Assembly (NCBI RefSeq): GCF_021026335.1
Contig: NZ_JAJNCY010000013.1
Location: 40,698 to 104,697 of the forward strand
DNA length: 64,000 nt
Origin: Rhizobium sp. C1
GTDB taxonomy: Bacteria; Pseudomonadota; Alphaproteobacteria; Rhizobiales; Rhizobiaceae
Direction: 5' to 3'
Both the position numbers and the translations under genes were made by a program. Numbering within the stretch: the stretch's first letter is position 1; the number at the start of each line of letters is the position of its first letter. The notes beneath the pieces are model-generated. The model searched no databases and was not told where the DNA came from. It worked only from the letters and a program-made list of their open reading frames with translations. Positions 9,129 to 21,946 of this stretch are shown here, piece by piece.

Positions 9129-10712
9129 ATGAGCAATCTCTTCGATGCCGATTCGGCGACAAATCTCTACGAATATTCGGTTTCGGAACTCTCCGGATCG
9201 ATCAAGCGCACGGTCGAAAATGCCTTCGACCATGTGCGCCTGCGCGGCGAGATTTCAGGCTACAGAGGGCCGCATTCGTCGGGTCACGCCTATTTCAGCC
9301 TGAAGGACGATCGCGCTCGCATCGATGCCGTCATCTGGAAGGGCAGTTTCTCCAAGCTGCGGTTCCGGCCGGAAGAGGGCATGGAAGTGATCGCGACCGG
9401 CAAGGTCACCACCTTTCCCGGCTCGTCAAAATACCAGATCGTCATCGAAAACCTCGAACCGGCCGGTGCCGGTGCGCTGATGGCGCTCATCGAGGAGCGT
9501 AAGCGCAAGCTTGCCGCCGAAGGCTTGTTCGACGAGGGGCGCAAGCAATTGCTGCCCTACATGCCGAAGGTCATCGGGGTCGTGACCTCCCCGACCGGCG
9601 CCGTCATCCGCGATATCCTGCATCGGATCTCCGACCGTTTTCCCGTCCATGTCATCGTCTGGCCGGTGAAGGTTCAGGGCGAGGGCTCCGGCGACGAAGT
9701 GGCGAATGCCATTCGCGGCTTCAATGCGCTGGAAGAGGGTGGCCCGATCGCGAGGCCCGATCTTTTGATCGTCGCCCGCGGCGGCGGCTCGCTCGAAGAC
9801 CTCTGGAGCTTCAACGACGAGGCTGTCGTTCGTGCAGCTGCAGAGAGCGAAATCCCGCTGATCTCGGCCGTCGGCCACGAGACCGACTGGACGCTCATTG
9901 ACTATGCCGCCGACGTCCGCGCGCCCACGCCCACAGGCGCTGCCGAAATGGCGGTGCCGGTGAAGGCTGATCTGGAGGCGCAGGTGGCCACTCTTTCGGC
10001 ACGGCTCAAGGCCGCCGTGACGCGCCAGATGGAGGCGAACCGGCAATCGGTCCGCGCCCTCGTTCGCGCGCTCCCGTCGCTCGACCAATTGCTGGCGCTG
10101 CCGCAGCAGCGGCTCGATCGTGCCGCCTCCAGCCTTGGCCGCGGATTGGAACTCAACACACTGAACAAGCGCCGCACTTTCGACACGGCCGCCGGCAAGC
10201 TGCGCCCTGACATGCTGGCGAACCGCATTGCCGAGCGGCGGCAGATGCTGGATCAGCGCATGGCGCGCGCCGAGCGCTCTGTGGAACGGCTTGTCGACCG
10301 CAGCCGCTCACGGGTCCACCGGGCGGATGCGGCGCTGTCAGGTCTTCCCGGGCGACTTGCGCATGAAATCGGTCGCTCAGGCGATCGGCTCAAGGGGCTG
10401 GCACTTCGTGCGGATACGGCACTTTCGACCCGGCTTTCACGCGAACGCTCGGCACTGGCAGCGCATGAGCGCATGCTGCTGTCGCTGTCCTACAAGAATG
10501 TGCTGAAACGCGGTTACGCAGTGATACGCGATGAGAAGGATGCAGTTTTGTCGTCCGCGGCGGCTGTTTACGAGGGGCAGGGGCTTTCCATCGAGTTTGC
10601 CGATGGACGGATTTCGGCCACCGCTGGCGATGGCGGACCCGTTCCCGCGCGGCCGAAGAAAGGCGAAAAGCCCGCCCCGGTGAAAAAGCCGGAGCAGGGC
10701 TCACTTTTCTAA
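9129..10712 (+). CDS. xseA: Exodeoxyribonuclease VII large subunit
   Basis: A 527-residue protein that with XseB makes the exonuclease degrading single-stranded DNA to oligonucleotides. The N-terminal OB-fold ([15 protein letters not shown]...[12 protein letters not shown]) covers about residues 10-110. The catalytic domain follows, with [18 protein letters not shown] near 155, [16 protein letters not shown] near 217 and [17 protein letters not shown] near 245. Next comes a long helical region and a Lys/Pro-rich tail. The ATG at 9129 fits the family start; an upstream in-frame extension is not conserved in style. The gene for the small subunit is not in this window. Confidence 0.92.
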   Translation: MSNLFDADSATNLYEYSVSELSGSIKRTVENAFDHVRLRGEISGYRGPHSSGHAYFSLKDDRARIDAVIWKGSFSKLRFRPEEGMEVIATGKVTTFPGSSKYQIVIENLEPAGAGALMALIEERKRKLAAEGLFDEGRKQLLPYMPKVIGVVTSPTGAVIRDILHRISDRFPVHVIVWPVKVQGEGSGDEVANAIRGFNALEEGGPIARPDLLIVARGGGSLEDLWSFNDEAVVRAAAESEIPLISAVGHETDWTLIDYAADVRAPTPTGAAEMAVPVKADLEAQVATLSARLKAAVTRQMEANRQSVRALVRALPSLDQLLALPQQRLDRAASSLGRGLELNTLNKRRTFDTAAGKLRPDMLANRIAERRQMLDQRMARAERSVERLVDRSRSRVHRADAALSGLPGRLAHEIGRSGDRLKGLALRADTALSTRLSRERSALAAHERMLLSLSYKNVLKRGYAVIRDEKDAVLSSAAAVYEGQGLSIEFADGRISATAGDGGPVPARPKKGEKPAPVKKPEQGSLF

Positions 10713-10735
10713 TTTCTGACCGAGAAATCGCGAGA

Positions 10736-10888
10736 TCAGATTCGTCCCATCAGCAGAAGGACGATGACGATCACCAGGACCAGGCCGATACCACCCGACG
10801 GGCCATAGCCCCAGCCGCGCGAGTGAGGCCAGCTCGGGATAGCACCGAGCAGCAGCAGAACCAGAATGATCAGCAGGATTGTACCCAT
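10736..10888 (-). CDS. DUF3309 small membrane protein
   Basis: A 50-residue protein. MGTILLIILVLLLLGAIPSWP is followed by HSRGWGYGPSGGIG and a second hydrophobic run ending LLLMGRI. Two short membrane segments joined by the aromatic/Gly-rich SRGWGYGPSGG turn are the hallmark of DUF3309, common in alphaproteobacteria and without a known function. AGGAG lies seven bases before the ATG. It lies between xseA and tme. Confidence 0.85.
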   Translation of the reverse strand: MGTILLIILVLLLLGAIPSWPHSRGWGYGPSGGIGLVLVIVIVLLLMGRI

Positions 10889-11048
10889 CTCGAAACTCCT
10901 CTCCGAAACTCTTGGCGGAAGGAGAACGAATGTTCGCTGGCGAGCCTTCCGCGGGAAGAAGAAGTCCTTCTTCCTTGCGGGGTCTAACGCGAGCGCATGC
11001 TAAAATGTTCCGGGTACGGCAACCGCACCCGGAACGGCGCGCCAAAGC

Positions 11049-13346
11049 TCAGGCGCCTGCGCTATAGGCGGCAATCGCGGCCATGTTGACGATGTCGCTG
11101 TCCTTGGCTCCGATCGGGACGATCTGGACCGATTTTTCAAGCCCCACCAGGATCGGACCGATGACGGTCGAGCCGCCTAGCTCCTGCAGCATCTTGGTCG
11201 AGATCGAGGCCGAGTGGAACGCCGGCATGACGAGGACGTTGGCCGTTCCTGACAGACGGCAGAACGGATATTGCTCCATCACCTTCGGATTGAGCGCCAC
11301 ATCGGCAGCCATCTCGCCGTCATATTCGAAATCGACACGACGGCGATCAAGGATCTTCACCGCTTCGATGACGCGATCCGAACGTTCACCGGAGGGATGA
11401 CCGAATGTGGAATAGGCGAGCATGGCGACGCGGGGTTCGTAGCCCAGCCGCCGGGCCATGCCGGCGGCTTCCTCGGCGATATCGGCCAGTTGCTCCGAAT
11501 TCGGCATGTCGTGGACGGCCGTGTCGGCAACCAGAACCGTGCGGCCACGGGCGAGCACGATGGAGACGCCGATCATGCGGTGGCCGCTTCTGACATCGAT
11601 GCAGCGCTTCACGTCTTCGAGAACGGTGGAATAGTTGCGCGTCGTGCCCGAGACCATGCCGTCCGCATCGCCGAGCGCCACCATGCAGGCAGCGAAGTGG
11701 TTGCGGTCGTTGTTGATGAGGCGCTGGACGTCGCGATAGAGATAACCCTGCCGCTGAAGCCGTGCATAGAGATAGTCCGTATAGGCCTCGTTGCGGGTCG
11801 AAAGGCGGGCATTGACAATTTCGATGCCAGGCCGGTTGAGATCAACGCCGGCCTTTTCCGCTGTCTCGCGCATCTGCTCCTCGCGGCCGAGCAGAATGGC
11901 CGTGCCAAGCTGCTGGTTCACATAGGAGAGAGCGGCGCGCATGACCTGCTCCTCCTCGCCCTCGGCGAAGACGACGCGCTTCGGATTGCGCCGAACATAT
12001 TGATAAAGCCGCTGCAGGGTCGAGGCGATGGGGTCGCGCCGCGCATTCAGTTCGCGGGCATAAGCCTCCAGATCGAGGATCGGTTTGCGGGCGACGCCGG
12101 ATTCCATCGCAGCCTTGGCGACGGCAACCGGGATGGCCGAGATGAGGCGCGGGTCGAAGGGCACAGGAATGATATATTGTGGCCCGAAGCGCGGACGGTT
12201 GCCCTGATAGGCGGCGGCCACATCGTCCGGCACATCGGCGCGGGCGAGATCGGCGAGCGCATTGGCAGCCGCAATCTTCATGTCGTCGTTGATGGTCGAG
12301 GCGCGGACATCGAGCGCACCGCGGAAAATGTAAGGGAAGCCCAACACATTGTTGACCTGGTTCGGATAGTCCGAACGGCCGGTCGCGACAATCGCATCGC
12401 CACGCAGCCGTGCGACATCTTCCGGCGCGACCTCCGGATCGGGGTTCGCCATCGCGAAGATGATCGGGTTCGCCGCCATGGAAAGAACCATCTCATCCGT
12501 CAGCGCGCCCTTACTGGAAAGCCCGAAGAAGACATCGGCCCCGACCATCGCTTCCTTCAGCGAACGGCGGTCCGTCTTCACCGCATGGGCCGACTTCCAC
12601 TGGTTCATGCCCTCGGTGCGACCCTGATAGATCACGCCTTTCGTGTCGCAGAGCGTGACGTTTTCCGGCGCAAAGCCCATGGATTTGATGAGTTCGATAC
12701 AGGCAATCGCCGCAGCGCCCGCGCCATTGCAGACGAGCTTCGTGGTCTTGAAGTCGCGCCCCGTCAGCGCCAGCGCGTTGATGAGACCGGCGGCCGCAAT
12801 GATCGCCGTGCCGTGCTGGTCGTCATGGAAAACCGGGATGTCCATGATCTCGCGCAGCCGCTGCTCGATGATGAAGCATTCCGGCGCCTTGATGTCTTCC
12901 AGATTGATGCCGCCGAAGGAGGGGCCGAGGAAGCGGACGCAGTTGATGAACTCATCCGGGTCTTCGGTATCGACTTCGAGGTCGATGGAATCGACATCGG
13001 CAAAGCGCTTGAAGAGGACCGACTTGCCCTCCATCACCGGCTTCGACGCCAGCGCGCCGAGATTGCCGAGGCCGAGGATGGCCGTGCCGTTGGAAATGAC
13101 CGCAACCATGTTGCCGCGTGTCGTATAATCATAGGCGCGCGACGGATCGTCGGCGATGGCCTTCACCGGAACGGCAACGCCCGGCGAATAGGCGAGCGAC
13201 AGGTCGCGCTGCGTCGCCATCGGTTTGGTCGGTGCGATTTCGAGCTTGCCGGGGCGTCCGCGCGCGTGAAAATCGAGCGCTTCCTGTTCCGTGACGGACG
13301 CGAGATTGCGCGTGCCCTTGTTCCCGCTCTTATCGTTGCCGGCCAT
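11049..13346 (-). CDS. tme: NADP-dependent malic enzyme with phosphotransacetylase-like C-terminal domain
   Basis: A 765-residue cytosolic enzyme that decarboxylates malate to pyruvate with reduction of NAD(P). The N-terminal malic domain has [12 protein letters not shown] near residue 50 and FHDDQHGTA near 165. The NAD(P)-binding domain has [14 protein letters not shown] near 200. From about residue 430 to the end lies a phosphotransacetylase-like domain, normally regulatory in this family and not catalytic. The order tme-mutS-glnD matches S. meliloti, where this paralogue is tme; the sequence alone does not exclude the NAD-linked Dme. Divergent from mutS, with a GTGAGGAA site. Confidence 0.88.
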   Translation of the reverse strand: MAGNDKSGNKGTRNLASVTEQEALDFHARGRPGKLEIAPTKPMATQRDLSLAYSPGVAVPVKAIADDPSRAYDYTTRGNMVAVISNGTAILGLGNLGALASKPVMEGKSVLFKRFADVDSIDLEVDTEDPDEFINCVRFLGPSFGGINLEDIKAPECFIIEQRLREIMDIPVFHDDQHGTAIIAAAGLINALALTGRDFKTTKLVCNGAGAAAIACIELIKSMGFAPENVTLCDTKGVIYQGRTEGMNQWKSAHAVKTDRRSLKEAMVGADVFFGLSSKGALTDEMVLSMAANPIIFAMANPDPEVAPEDVARLRGDAIVATGRSDYPNQVNNVLGFPYIFRGALDVRASTINDDMKIAAANALADLARADVPDDVAAAYQGNRPRFGPQYIIPVPFDPRLISAIPVAVAKAAMESGVARKPILDLEAYARELNARRDPIASTLQRLYQYVRRNPKRVVFAEGEEEQVMRAALSYVNQQLGTAILLGREEQMRETAEKAGVDLNRPGIEIVNARLSTRNEAYTDYLYARLQRQGYLYRDVQRLINNDRNHFAACMVALGDADGMVSGTTRNYSTVLEDVKRCIDVRSGHRMIGVSIVLARGRTVLVADTAVHDMPNSEQLADIAEEAAGMARRLGYEPRVAMLAYSTFGHPSGERSDRVIEAVKILDRRRVDFEYDGEMAADVALNPKVMEQYPFCRLSGTANVLVMPAFHSASISTKMLQELGGSTVIGPILVGLEKSVQIVPIGAKDSDIVNMAAIAAYSAGA

Positions 13347-13447
13347 GTTTCCTCACCTTTTTACGCTGGCGGCCTTGTGGCCCCCTCTCCATTATCATTT
13401 ATAGTTCGCCGACCCGACGTCCGACCTTGAAGACCAACCCTCCTACC

Positions 13448-16189
13448 ATGGTGGCCACCATTTCCGATCATCGTCAAACCGTGCTCACCGCAGAATTACT
13501 GGCATCGGAGGAGAGCCGTCAATCGGCCACGCCGATGATGGAGCAATATATCGAGATCAAGGCCAACAATCCGGGCTCGCTGCTTTTCTACCGGATGGGC
13601 GATTTCTACGAGCTGTTCTTCGAAGACGCCGTGGACGCCTCACGGGCGCTCGGCATCACGCTCACCAAGCGCGGCCAGCATATGGGCCTCGACATTCCAA
13701 TGTGCGGCGTGCCGATCCATGCGGCCGACGACTATCTGCAAAAGCTGATTTCGCTCGGCTTCCGCGTTGCCGTCTGCGAACAGGTTGAGGACCCGGCGGA
13801 GGCGAAGAAGCGCGGCTCGAAATCCGTCGTTCGGCGCGATGTGGTCCGGCTCGTGACGCCGGGCACGCTGACCGAAGAAAAGCTGCTCTCGCCGTCCGAA
13901 TCCAACTATCTGATGGCGCTTGCCCGCATCAAGAGTGGGTCAGAGCCAGCTTACGCTCTGGCCTGGATCGACATTTCGACCGGTGTGTTTCGCCTTGCCG
14001 AAACCGCGCGCGAGCGCATGCTCGCCGATATTCTGCGCATCGACCCGAAGGAACTGATCCTCGCCGATCAGGTCTTTCACGATCCTGATCTTCGCCCGGT
14101 CATGGATGTGCTCGGCCGCACTGCCGTTCCCCAACCGCAGGTATTGTTCGACAGCGCGACCGCCGAAAACCGTCTCGCCCGCTATTTCGATGTCGGAACG
14201 CTGGACGGGTTCGGGACCTTTACCCGCGCCGAGATTGCCGCTGCCGCCGCCGCCGTCGCCTATGTCGAGAAGACGCAGATCGATGCCCGTCCGCCGCTTG
14301 GCCGCCCGGAGCGCGAAAGCAGCGCCTCGACGCTCTTCATCGACCCGGCGACCCGCGCCAATCTGGAGCTTGCCCGCACGCTGTCCGGTAGCCGCGATGG
14401 CTCACTCCTGAAAGCCATCGACCGGACCGTCACCGGCGGCGGCGCGCGCCTGCTCGCCGAACGGCTGATGTCGCCGCTAACGGATCCGGACGCCATCAAC
14501 TTGCGGCTCGACAGTGTCGCCTGGCTGATGGATGCCACCACGCTCACCGATGATCTGCGCGACGATCTCAAGCACGCGCCCGACATGACCCGCGCTTTGT
14601 CACGTCTGGCGCTCGGGCGCGGCGGCCCGCGCGATCTCGGCGCATTGAGGCAGGGCTTGCAGGCGTCGCGCATGATCGCCGCCCGGCTGGAACGGGAAAT
14701 CCTGCCGCCGGAGCTTCTGGATGCGCAGAACGCGCTTCAGCAATTGCCGGTCGATCTCGCTGCCGAGCTGGAAGCCGTGCTCGGCGATGAACTGCCGCTT
14801 TTGAAGCGCGATGGCGGTTTCGTGCGCGCAGGCGCGATCGCCGAACTTGATGAGGTCCGCGCGCTGCGTGACCAGTCGCGGCAGGTGATTGCCGGGCTGC
14901 AGCTCGATTACATCGAGGAAACCGGCATCAAGTCGCTGAAGATCAAATATAACAATGTTCTCGGCTATTTCATCGAGGTGACGGCGGGCAATGCCGGCGC
15001 GATGACGGACACGAACGAGGGCCGCGCGCGCTTCATCCATCGCCAGACGATGGCGAATGCGATGCGCTTCACGACGACGGAACTGGCCGAGCTTGAAAGC
15101 AAGATCGCCAATGCCGCCGACCGGGCGCTCACGCTGGAACTGGGAGCCTTCGACGCTCTGACGACGCGCGTCGTGTCGCATGCCGAAGCGATCAAGGCGG
15201 CGGCGCGGGCGCTCTCGATCATCGATGTCTCGGCGGGTCTCGCCACGTTGGCCGGTGAACAGGGCTATTGCCGCCCCATGGTGGACGACAGCAACGCCTT
15301 TGCCATCGTCGCCGGCCGCCATCCGGTGGTCGAGCAGGCGCTGCGCCGGCAATCGGCCGAACCCTTCGTCGCCAACGATTGCGATCTGTCGCCGCCGAAG
15401 GGCGCGAAGGACGGCGCGATCTGGCTGCTGACCGGTCCCAACATGGGCGGGAAGTCGACCTTCCTCCGGCAGGCGGCGCTGATTGCCATCATGGCGCAGA
15501 TGGGCTCCTTCGTACCCGCCGGTTCGGCGCGGATCGGCGTGGTCGATCGCCTATTTTCCCGCGTCGGCGCCTCAGACGATCTGGCCCGCGGCCGCTCCAC
15601 CTTCATGGTCGAGATGGTTGAAACCGCTGCAATCCTCAATCAGGCCACCGAGCGCTCGCTGGTCATCCTTGACGAAATCGGACGCGGCACGGCGACCTTC
15701 GACGGCCTTTCCATCGCATGGGCGGCGGTCGAGCACCTGCATGAAGTCAACCGCTGCCGGGGCCTCTTCGCCACGCATTTCCATGAATTGACCGTGCTGT
15801 CGGAAAAGCTCGACCGCTTGTCCAACGCGACGATGAAGGTGCGCGAATGGAAGGGCGAGGTGATCTTCCTGCATGAGGCGGGACCGGGTGCGGCCGACCG
15901 CTCCTACGGCATTCAGGTCGCCCGCCTCGCCGGATTGCCTGCCGCCGTGGTTGCCCGCGCGAAGGACGTGCTGGCAAGGCTCGAAGACACCGCGCGGAAA
16001 TCGCCGGCGAGCCAACTCATTGACGACCTGCCACTGTTCAAGGTTGCTGCCAAGCAGGTCGAGGAAAGCCGTGCTGCCGGACCGTCAAAGGTCGAGGAGG
16101 CGCTGGCCGCACTCGATCCGGATGAAATGACGCCGCGCGAAGCGCTGGACGCCCTGTACGCGTTGAAGAAAGAACTTCGCAAGGCTTGA
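13448..16189 (+). CDS. mutS: DNA mismatch repair protein MutS
   Basis: A 913-residue mismatch-recognition ATPase. The mismatch-binding loop [17 protein letters not shown] is near residues 45-60. Connector and lever domains follow, then Walker [10 protein letters not shown] near 662 and the ABC-type [14 protein letters not shown] near 745. The dimerising helix-turn-helix is at the end ([13 protein letters not shown]). The ATG at 13448 was preferred; an in-frame TTG at 13427 is possible. Neither has a good ribosome site, and the S1-dependent leader may compensate. First gene of a long co-directional run. Confidence 0.95.
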   Translation: MVATISDHRQTVLTAELLASEESRQSATPMMEQYIEIKANNPGSLLFYRMGDFYELFFEDAVDASRALGITLTKRGQHMGLDIPMCGVPIHAADDYLQKLISLGFRVAVCEQVEDPAEAKKRGSKSVVRRDVVRLVTPGTLTEEKLLSPSESNYLMALARIKSGSEPAYALAWIDISTGVFRLAETARERMLADILRIDPKELILADQVFHDPDLRPVMDVLGRTAVPQPQVLFDSATAENRLARYFDVGTLDGFGTFTRAEIAAAAAAVAYVEKTQIDARPPLGRPERESSASTLFIDPATRANLELARTLSGSRDGSLLKAIDRTVTGGGARLLAERLMSPLTDPDAINLRLDSVAWLMDATTLTDDLRDDLKHAPDMTRALSRLALGRGGPRDLGALRQGLQASRMIAARLEREILPPELLDAQNALQQLPVDLAAELEAVLGDELPLLKRDGGFVRAGAIAELDEVRALRDQSRQVIAGLQLDYIEETGIKSLKIKYNNVLGYFIEVTAGNAGAMTDTNEGRARFIHRQTMANAMRFTTTELAELESKIANAADRALTLELGAFDALTTRVVSHAEAIKAAARALSIIDVSAGLATLAGEQGYCRPMVDDSNAFAIVAGRHPVVEQALRRQSAEPFVANDCDLSPPKGAKDGAIWLLTGPNMGGKSTFLRQAALIAIMAQMGSFVPAGSARIGVVDRLFSRVGASDDLARGRSTFMVEMVETAAILNQATERSLVILDEIGRGTATFDGLSIAWAAVEHLHEVNRCRGLFATHFHELTVLSEKLDRLSNATMKVREWKGEVIFLHEAGPGAADRSYGIQVARLAGLPAAVVARAKDVLARLEDTARKSPASQLIDDLPLFKVAAKQVEESRAAGPSKVEEALAALDPDEMTPREALDALYALKKELRKA

Positions 16190-16276
16190 GCGCTATACCT
16201 GTCACTCCGACATAAAAACGCCTATAGAGCGGCCGACTCGTCAGTTGCTTCGCGAACCCAAGGAATCAACGCCGCA

Positions 16277-19114
16277 ATGGATGTCCGCAATCCGGAACAT
16301 GCCGATCTTCTCGACTGGAAGGCCCTGAAGTCGCAATGCGATTTCATCGCGAGCCGCCAGGCCGAAAACGCGGCTGCCACCCGCACGGCACTCCTGGCCG
16401 CGATCAAGGAAGCCAATGCCAAGGGCCGCGCGCGGGCCGAGGAACTGCTGATGGCCGATGGTGGCGGGCTTGCCTGCGCCATGCGGATTTGCCGGCTGCA
16501 GGATCACATCATCACCATCCTGCACGATTTCGCGTTGAACCATGTCTTCAGCGCATCGAATACGCCGCAAGCTTCGCGTCTCTGCGTTGCCGCTGTCGGC
16601 GGTTACGGGCGCGGCACGCTGGCGCCTGGCTCGGATATCGATCTTCTGTTCCTGCTGCCCGACAAGAAACCGGCCTGGGTCGAGCCTGCGATCGAATTCA
16701 TCCTCTATATCCTCTGGGACATGGGCCTGAAGGTCGGTCATGCAACCCGTACGGTGGAAGAGTGCATTCGCCTCTCCAAGACCGACATGACCATTCGCAC
16801 GGCCATTCTGGAAGCGCGCTATATTTGCGGCCAGCGCGCGCTGCTTTCGGAACTCGAAACGCGCTTCGACAACGAAGTGGTGCGCAATTCCGGTCCGCAA
16901 TTCATCGCCGCCAAGCTTGCCGAACGTGACGAGCGCCACCGCAAGAGCGGCGACACCCGATATCTGGTCGAGCCGAATGTGAAGGAAGGCAAGGGCGGGC
17001 TTCGCGACCTGCACACGCTCTTCTGGATCTCGAAATACTATTACCGCGTCCGCGACACCGAGGATCTGGTCAAGCTGGGCGTCCTGTCGCGCTCGGAATT
17101 CCGCCTGTTCGAGAAATGCGACGACTTTCTCTGGGCCGTGCGCTGCCACATGCATTTCCTGACCGGCAAGAGCGAGGAGCGCCTGTCCTTCGACATCCAG
17201 CCGGATATCGCCCGCCGCCTCGATTACCATGATCGGCCCGGCCTGACGGCGGTCGAGCGCTTCATGAAGCATTATTTCTGGATGGCGAAGAATGTCGGCG
17301 ACCTGACCCGCATTCTCTGCGCGACGCTGGAAGAGCAGCAGGCCAAGGATGCGCCGGGCCTCACCAATGTCATCAGCCGCTTTGCCAACCGTCCGCGCAA
17401 GATTGCCGGATCGCCGCAATTCGTCGAGGATCGCGGCCGCATCGCGCTTTCAAGCCCGGATGTCTTCAAGGAAGACCCGGTCAACCTCATCCGCTTCTTC
17501 CACGTCGCGGAAATGAAGGAGCTGGAATATCACCCCGATGCTCTGAGCCGCATCACGCGTTCGCTGGCGCTGATCGACAATGCGCTACGCGACAACGAGG
17601 CAGCCAACGCCATCTTCCTGTCGATCCTGACTTCGCACAAGAACCCCGCCATGACGCTCAGGCGCATGAACGAGGCTGGCGTGCTCGGCCGCTTCCTGCC
17701 CGAATTCGGCAAGATCGTCTCGATGATGCAGTTCAACATGTATCACCACTATACGGTGGACGAGCATCTCTTGCGCACCGTCGAGGTCGTCGCCTCCATC
17801 GAGGCTGGCCGTGACAAGGATATCAATCCGCTGGCCGTGTCGCTGTTTCCCTCGATCGAGGATCGTCAGGTCATCTATGTCGCGGCCCTTCTGCACGACG
17901 TCGCCAAGGGGCGCCCGGAGGACCATTCGACAGCCGGCGCCAAGGTCGCCCGCAAGCTCTGCCCGCGTCTCGGCATGACGCCGAAGCAGACGGAACTCGT
18001 TGCCTGGCTGATCGAGGAACATCTCACCATGTCCATGGTGGCACAGACGCGCGACCTCAACGATCGCAAGACGATCATGGACTTTTTCGAGCGCGTCCAG
18101 TCGCTCGAGCGCCTGCGTCTGCTGTTGATCCTCACCGTCGCCGATATCCGCGCCGTCGGTCCTGGTGTCTGGAACGGCTGGAAGGGCCAGCTGTTGCGGA
18201 CGCTCTACTATGAGACCGAACTGCAGCTGACGGGCGGTTTCTCGGAGGTCTCCCGCAAGGAGCGCGCCGCCGCTGCCCGCGAGCGGCTTGCTGAAGCGCT
18301 GGAAGGCTGGACCCAGAAGGACCGCAAGACCTATTCGAAGCTCCATTACGAGCCATATCTGCTGAGTGTCTCGCTCGAAGATCAGACCCGCCATGCCGGC
18401 TTCATCCGCGATGCCGACAAGGCCGGCAAGGCGCTGGCCAGCATGGTGCGCACGCGCTCCTTCCATTCGATCACAGAGATCACGGTTCTCGCGCCCGACC
18501 ATCCGCGCCTGCTCGCCATCATCACCGGAGCCTGTGCGGCCGCCGGCGCCAACATCGCCGACGCCAACATCTTCACGACGGCGGATGGCCGCGCGCTTGA
18601 TACGATCATGATCAACCGCGAGTTCAAGAACGACGAGGACGAAATCCGCCGCGCCACCTCGATCGGCAAGCTGATCGAGGATGTGCTGGCCGGTCAGAAG
18701 CGCGTTCCGGAAGTCATCGCCATTCGCACGAAGGGCAAGAAGCGCAACACGACCTTCACCATCGCCCCGGCCGTGACCGTGTCGAACACGCTCTCCAACA
18801 AGTTTACCGTGCTCGAGCTGGAATGCCTCGACCGTCCGGGTCTGCTTTACGAGATCACCTCGGTGCTCTCCGACCTGTCGCTCGACATCACCTCCGCCCA
18901 CATCACCACCTTCGGCGAAAAGGTCATCGATACCTTCTATGTGACTGACCTCGTGGGGCAGAAGATCACCAACGAAAACCGCCAGGCCAATATCACGGCC
19001 CGCGTGAAGGCGGTTCTGGCCGAAGTGGAGGATGAGGCCCGCAGCGGCATGCCCTCCGGCATCATCGCGCCGGCCCCGATCCGCGGCGTCAAGAAAACGA
19101 GATCCGGCGCATGA
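16277..19114 (+). CDS. glnD: Bifunctional uridylyltransferase/uridylyl-removing enzyme GlnD
   Basis: A 945-residue nitrogen-status sensor that uridylylates PII proteins when glutamine is low and removes UMP when it is high. The nucleotidyltransferase motif [19 protein letters not shown] lies near residues 108-126, the HD hydrolase signature [14 protein letters not shown] near 537-550, and two glutamine-sensing ACT domains start near 728 and 840. Length matches rhizobial GlnD. The stop overlaps the murJ start (ATGA), so the two are coupled. Confidence 0.95.
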   Translation: MDVRNPEHADLLDWKALKSQCDFIASRQAENAAATRTALLAAIKEANAKGRARAEELLMADGGGLACAMRICRLQDHIITILHDFALNHVFSASNTPQASRLCVAAVGGYGRGTLAPGSDIDLLFLLPDKKPAWVEPAIEFILYILWDMGLKVGHATRTVEECIRLSKTDMTIRTAILEARYICGQRALLSELETRFDNEVVRNSGPQFIAAKLAERDERHRKSGDTRYLVEPNVKEGKGGLRDLHTLFWISKYYYRVRDTEDLVKLGVLSRSEFRLFEKCDDFLWAVRCHMHFLTGKSEERLSFDIQPDIARRLDYHDRPGLTAVERFMKHYFWMAKNVGDLTRILCATLEEQQAKDAPGLTNVISRFANRPRKIAGSPQFVEDRGRIALSSPDVFKEDPVNLIRFFHVAEMKELEYHPDALSRITRSLALIDNALRDNEAANAIFLSILTSHKNPAMTLRRMNEAGVLGRFLPEFGKIVSMMQFNMYHHYTVDEHLLRTVEVVASIEAGRDKDINPLAVSLFPSIEDRQVIYVAALLHDVAKGRPEDHSTAGAKVARKLCPRLGMTPKQTELVAWLIEEHLTMSMVAQTRDLNDRKTIMDFFERVQSLERLRLLLILTVADIRAVGPGVWNGWKGQLLRTLYYETELQLTGGFSEVSRKERAAAARERLAEALEGWTQKDRKTYSKLHYEPYLLSVSLEDQTRHAGFIRDADKAGKALASMVRTRSFHSITEITVLAPDHPRLLAIITGACAAAGANIADANIFTTADGRALDTIMINREFKNDEDEIRRATSIGKLIEDVLAGQKRVPEVIAIRTKGKKRNTTFTIAPAVTVSNTLSNKFTVLELECLDRPGLLYEITSVLSDLSLDITSAHITTFGEKVIDTFYVTDLVGQKITNENRQANITARVKAVLAEVEDEARSGMPSGIIAPAPIRGVKKTRSGA

Positions 19115-20700
19115 GCCTGTTCAAGAAATTCGTGACGGTGGGCGGCGGAACCCTCGGCAGCCGCTTGATGGGTTTCGCGCGCGAAACCATGATGGCGGCA
19201 GCCCTCGGCACCGGGCCCATGGCCGAAGCCTTCTACGCCGCCTTCAAGCTACCCAATCTCTTCCGGCGGCTGTTTGCCGAAGGCGCGTTCAACGCCGCCT
19301 TCGTGCCGCTCTTCGCCAAGGAGATCGAGGCGGGTGGCATCGACGGGGCAAAACGCTTTTCGGAAGAGGTCTTCGGCGTTCTCTTCACCGTATTGCTGGC
19401 GCTGACCGTCGTCATGGAACTGTCCATGCCGATCCTCATGCGCACCATCATCGCGCCGGGCTTCGAGGGCGACAAATATGACGTGACCGTGCGGCTGGCG
19501 ATCATCATGTTCCCCTATCTCGCCTGCATGTCGCTGACCGCCATGCTGTCGGGCATGCTGAATTCGCTGCATCACTATCTCGCCGCCGCCATCGCGCCGA
19601 TCTTCTTCAACGTCGCGATGATCGCGGCTCTTGCCTATGGTCTCTGGATCAAGGCCGATGCGGTCTCCATCGCCTACTATCTGTCCTATGCGGTGCTGGT
19701 CGCCGGCATCCTGCAAATGCTGGTGCTCTATATCGGTGTCCGTTTTGCCGGCATGTCGATCGCATTCCGACGTCCGCATATGACGCCGAACGTGAAGCGC
19801 CTGCTGCTTCTGGCGCTTCCTGCCGCCGTCACCGGCGGCGTCACCCAGATCAACCTGATCATCGGTCAGGCCGTCGCCTCGATGAAGGATGGCGCGATCG
19901 CCTCGCTGCAATATGCCGACCGCATCTATCAATTGCCGCTGGGCGTCGTGGGTGTCGCCGTCGGTGTGGTTCTCCTGCCCGAGCTCGCCCGCGCGCTGAA
20001 AAGCGGTCATATGGTCGAAGCCGAGAGCCTGCAGAACCGCTCGATCGAATTCGTGCTCTTTCTCACGCTGCCCGCCGCCGCCGGCATTTTCGCCTTGTCT
20101 GATGACATCATCCGGCTTGTCTACGAGCGCGGCGCCTTCCATCCGGAAGCGACGGCGACCGTCGCCGCCGTGCTGACGCTCTTCGGCTTCGGCCTGCCCG
20201 GCTTCGTGCTGAACAAGGCGCTCACTCCCGGCTTCTTCGCGCGCGAGGATACGAAGACGCCGATGCGTTTCACCATGATCTCGGTCTTCGTGAACAGTGC
20301 GCTTTCCATTTCGCTTTTTCCCTTCTTTGCCGAGCGCGGCATTGCGGCGGCGGAATCGATCGCCGGCTGGCTGTCGACCATCATGCTCTTCGTCTCGCTC
20401 ACGCGTCGCGGCCATCTCAATATCGAACGGGCGCTGGTGTCCCGAGCGATCCGAATGGTGATCGCGTCGGTGATCATGGCGGTTGCGGCGCATTACATGG
20501 CGGTGCATTTTGCCGGCTATCTGCACTCGGGAAGCCCGGCGCTCATGCAGGCCGCCGTACTTCTGCCGATCGTCTTTGCGTCCTTCGCGCTTTATCTCGT
20601 CATCGTCTTCGCCATTGGCGGTGCCGATATCGGCATGATCCGCCGCAACATGAAGCGGCGCGGCAAGGCGGCGCCTGCGATTCCCGAAGACGCGGCTTGA
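19111..20700 (+). CDS. murJ: Lipid II flippase MurJ (MviN)
   Basis: A 529-residue integral membrane protein with about 14 hydrophobic segments. It moves lipid II across the inner membrane for peptidoglycan synthesis. The conserved N-terminal start [25 protein letters not shown] and the [21 protein letters not shown] segment near residues 47-67 are diagnostic. It overlaps glnD by four bases, as in other rhizobia. Confidence 0.95.
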   Translation: MSLFKKFVTVGGGTLGSRLMGFARETMMAAALGTGPMAEAFYAAFKLPNLFRRLFAEGAFNAAFVPLFAKEIEAGGIDGAKRFSEEVFGVLFTVLLALTVVMELSMPILMRTIIAPGFEGDKYDVTVRLAIIMFPYLACMSLTAMLSGMLNSLHHYLAAAIAPIFFNVAMIAALAYGLWIKADAVSIAYYLSYAVLVAGILQMLVLYIGVRFAGMSIAFRRPHMTPNVKRLLLLALPAAVTGGVTQINLIIGQAVASMKDGAIASLQYADRIYQLPLGVVGVAVGVVLLPELARALKSGHMVEAESLQNRSIEFVLFLTLPAAAGIFALSDDIIRLVYERGAFHPEATATVAAVLTLFGFGLPGFVLNKALTPGFFAREDTKTPMRFTMISVFVNSALSISLFPFFAERGIAAAESIAGWLSTIMLFVSLTRRGHLNIERALVSRAIRMVIASVIMAVAAHYMAVHFAGYLHSGSPALMQAAVLLPIVFASFALYLVIVFAIGGADIGMIRRNMKRRGKAAPAIPEDAA

Positions 20701-20805
20701 TCGTCTGCGCCGTGCAGGCTATTGCGCAAGCTTGAACAGGCGTTTGCCCAGTCACGAACCATGGACAGACGCGGGCCTTCCAACCGCCCGCCCAAGAGGA
20801 CACAT

Positions 20806-21867
20806 ATGAAACAGTTCCAGCCGCTCGTCTTTTCCGGCGTTCAGCCCACCGGCAATCTGCATCTCGGCAACTATCTCGGCGCGATCCGCAAATTCGTGGC
20901 GCTGCAGGATAAGAACGACTGCATCTATTGCGTCGTCGATATGCATGCGCTGACCGCGCAGCTGGTGCATGAGGACCTGAAGGAGCAGACCCGCTCGATC
21001 GCCGCGGCCTTCATCGCCTCCGGTATCGACCCGAAGAAGCATATCGTCTTCAACCAGTCGGCCGTGCCCGGCCATGCCGAACTTGCCTGGATCTTTAACT
21101 GCGTCGCCCGCATCGGCTGGATGAACCGCATGACGCAGTTCAAGGACAAGGCCGGCAAGGATGCCGAGAAGGCCTCGCTCGGCCTTTACGCCTATCCGAG
21201 CCTGATGGCTGCCGACATCCTGCTCTACCGCGCCACCCATGTTCCGGTCGGCGACGACCAGAAGCAGCATCTCGAACTGACCCGCGACATTGCGCAGAAG
21301 TTCAACCTCGACTTCGCTGACCATATCCGCAAAAGCGGTGAGGGGGTCGATATCAAGGTCGGCGACGAGCCGGTGCACGCCTATTTCCCGATGGTGGAAG
21401 CGTTGATCGATGGTCCCGCGCCGCGCGTCATGTCCCTGCGCGATGGCACGAAGAAGATGTCGAAGTCGGATCCGTCGGACCTCTCGCGCATCAACCTGAT
21501 GGACGATGCCGACGCGATCTCGAAGAAGATCAAGAAGGCCAAGACCGATCCGGAAGGCTTGCCGGGCGAGACGGATGGTCTTGCCGGCCGTCCCGAAGCC
21601 GACAACCTCGTCGGCATTTATGCGGCCCTCGCCGACACGTCCAAGGCCGATGTCCTGAAGGAATTCGGTGGCCAGCAGTTTTCGGCCTTCAAGCCGGCCC
21701 TGGCCGATCTGGCGGTCACCGTTCTTGCGCCGATCCATGCCGAGATGCGCCGCCTCATGGACGCGACCGATCATATCGACGCGATCCTGAAGGATGGCGG
21801 CGAACGCGCCCGCGCCCGCGCAGACGTCACTCTGAAGCAGGTTCGCGACATCGTCGGCTTCCTGTGA
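20806..21867 (+). CDS. trpS: Tryptophanyl-tRNA synthetase
   Basis: A 353-residue class I aminoacyl-tRNA synthetase that charges tRNA-Trp. The HIGH-type motif PTGNLHLGN lies at residues 14-22, and [10 protein letters not shown] near 216-225. The start at 20806 has an AAGAGGA site six bases before it; an in-frame upstream extension reads as non-coding. It follows murJ by 105 bases. Confidence 0.95.
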   Translation: MKQFQPLVFSGVQPTGNLHLGNYLGAIRKFVALQDKNDCIYCVVDMHALTAQLVHEDLKEQTRSIAAAFIASGIDPKKHIVFNQSAVPGHAELAWIFNCVARIGWMNRMTQFKDKAGKDAEKASLGLYAYPSLMAADILLYRATHVPVGDDQKQHLELTRDIAQKFNLDFADHIRKSGEGVDIKVGDEPVHAYFPMVEALIDGPAPRVMSLRDGTKKMSKSDPSDLSRINLMDDADAISKKIKKAKTDPEGLPGETDGLAGRPEADNLVGIYAALADTSKADVLKEFGGQQFSAFKPALADLAVTVLAPIHAEMRRLMDATDHIDAILKDGGERARARADVTLKQVRDIVGFL

Positions 21868-21946
21868 TCGACCAATGAACGATGATGCACCCTCTCCGCA
21901 GTTTTGATGGCTTGCGGGGCGGGCGCGCAAATGGCATTGTCCGCGC

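Noticed and set aside
11271..13430. A 719-codon open frame antisense to tme
   Set aside because: Composition is that of the complement of a GC-rich gene; no domain or ribosome site, and tme itself is unmistakable.
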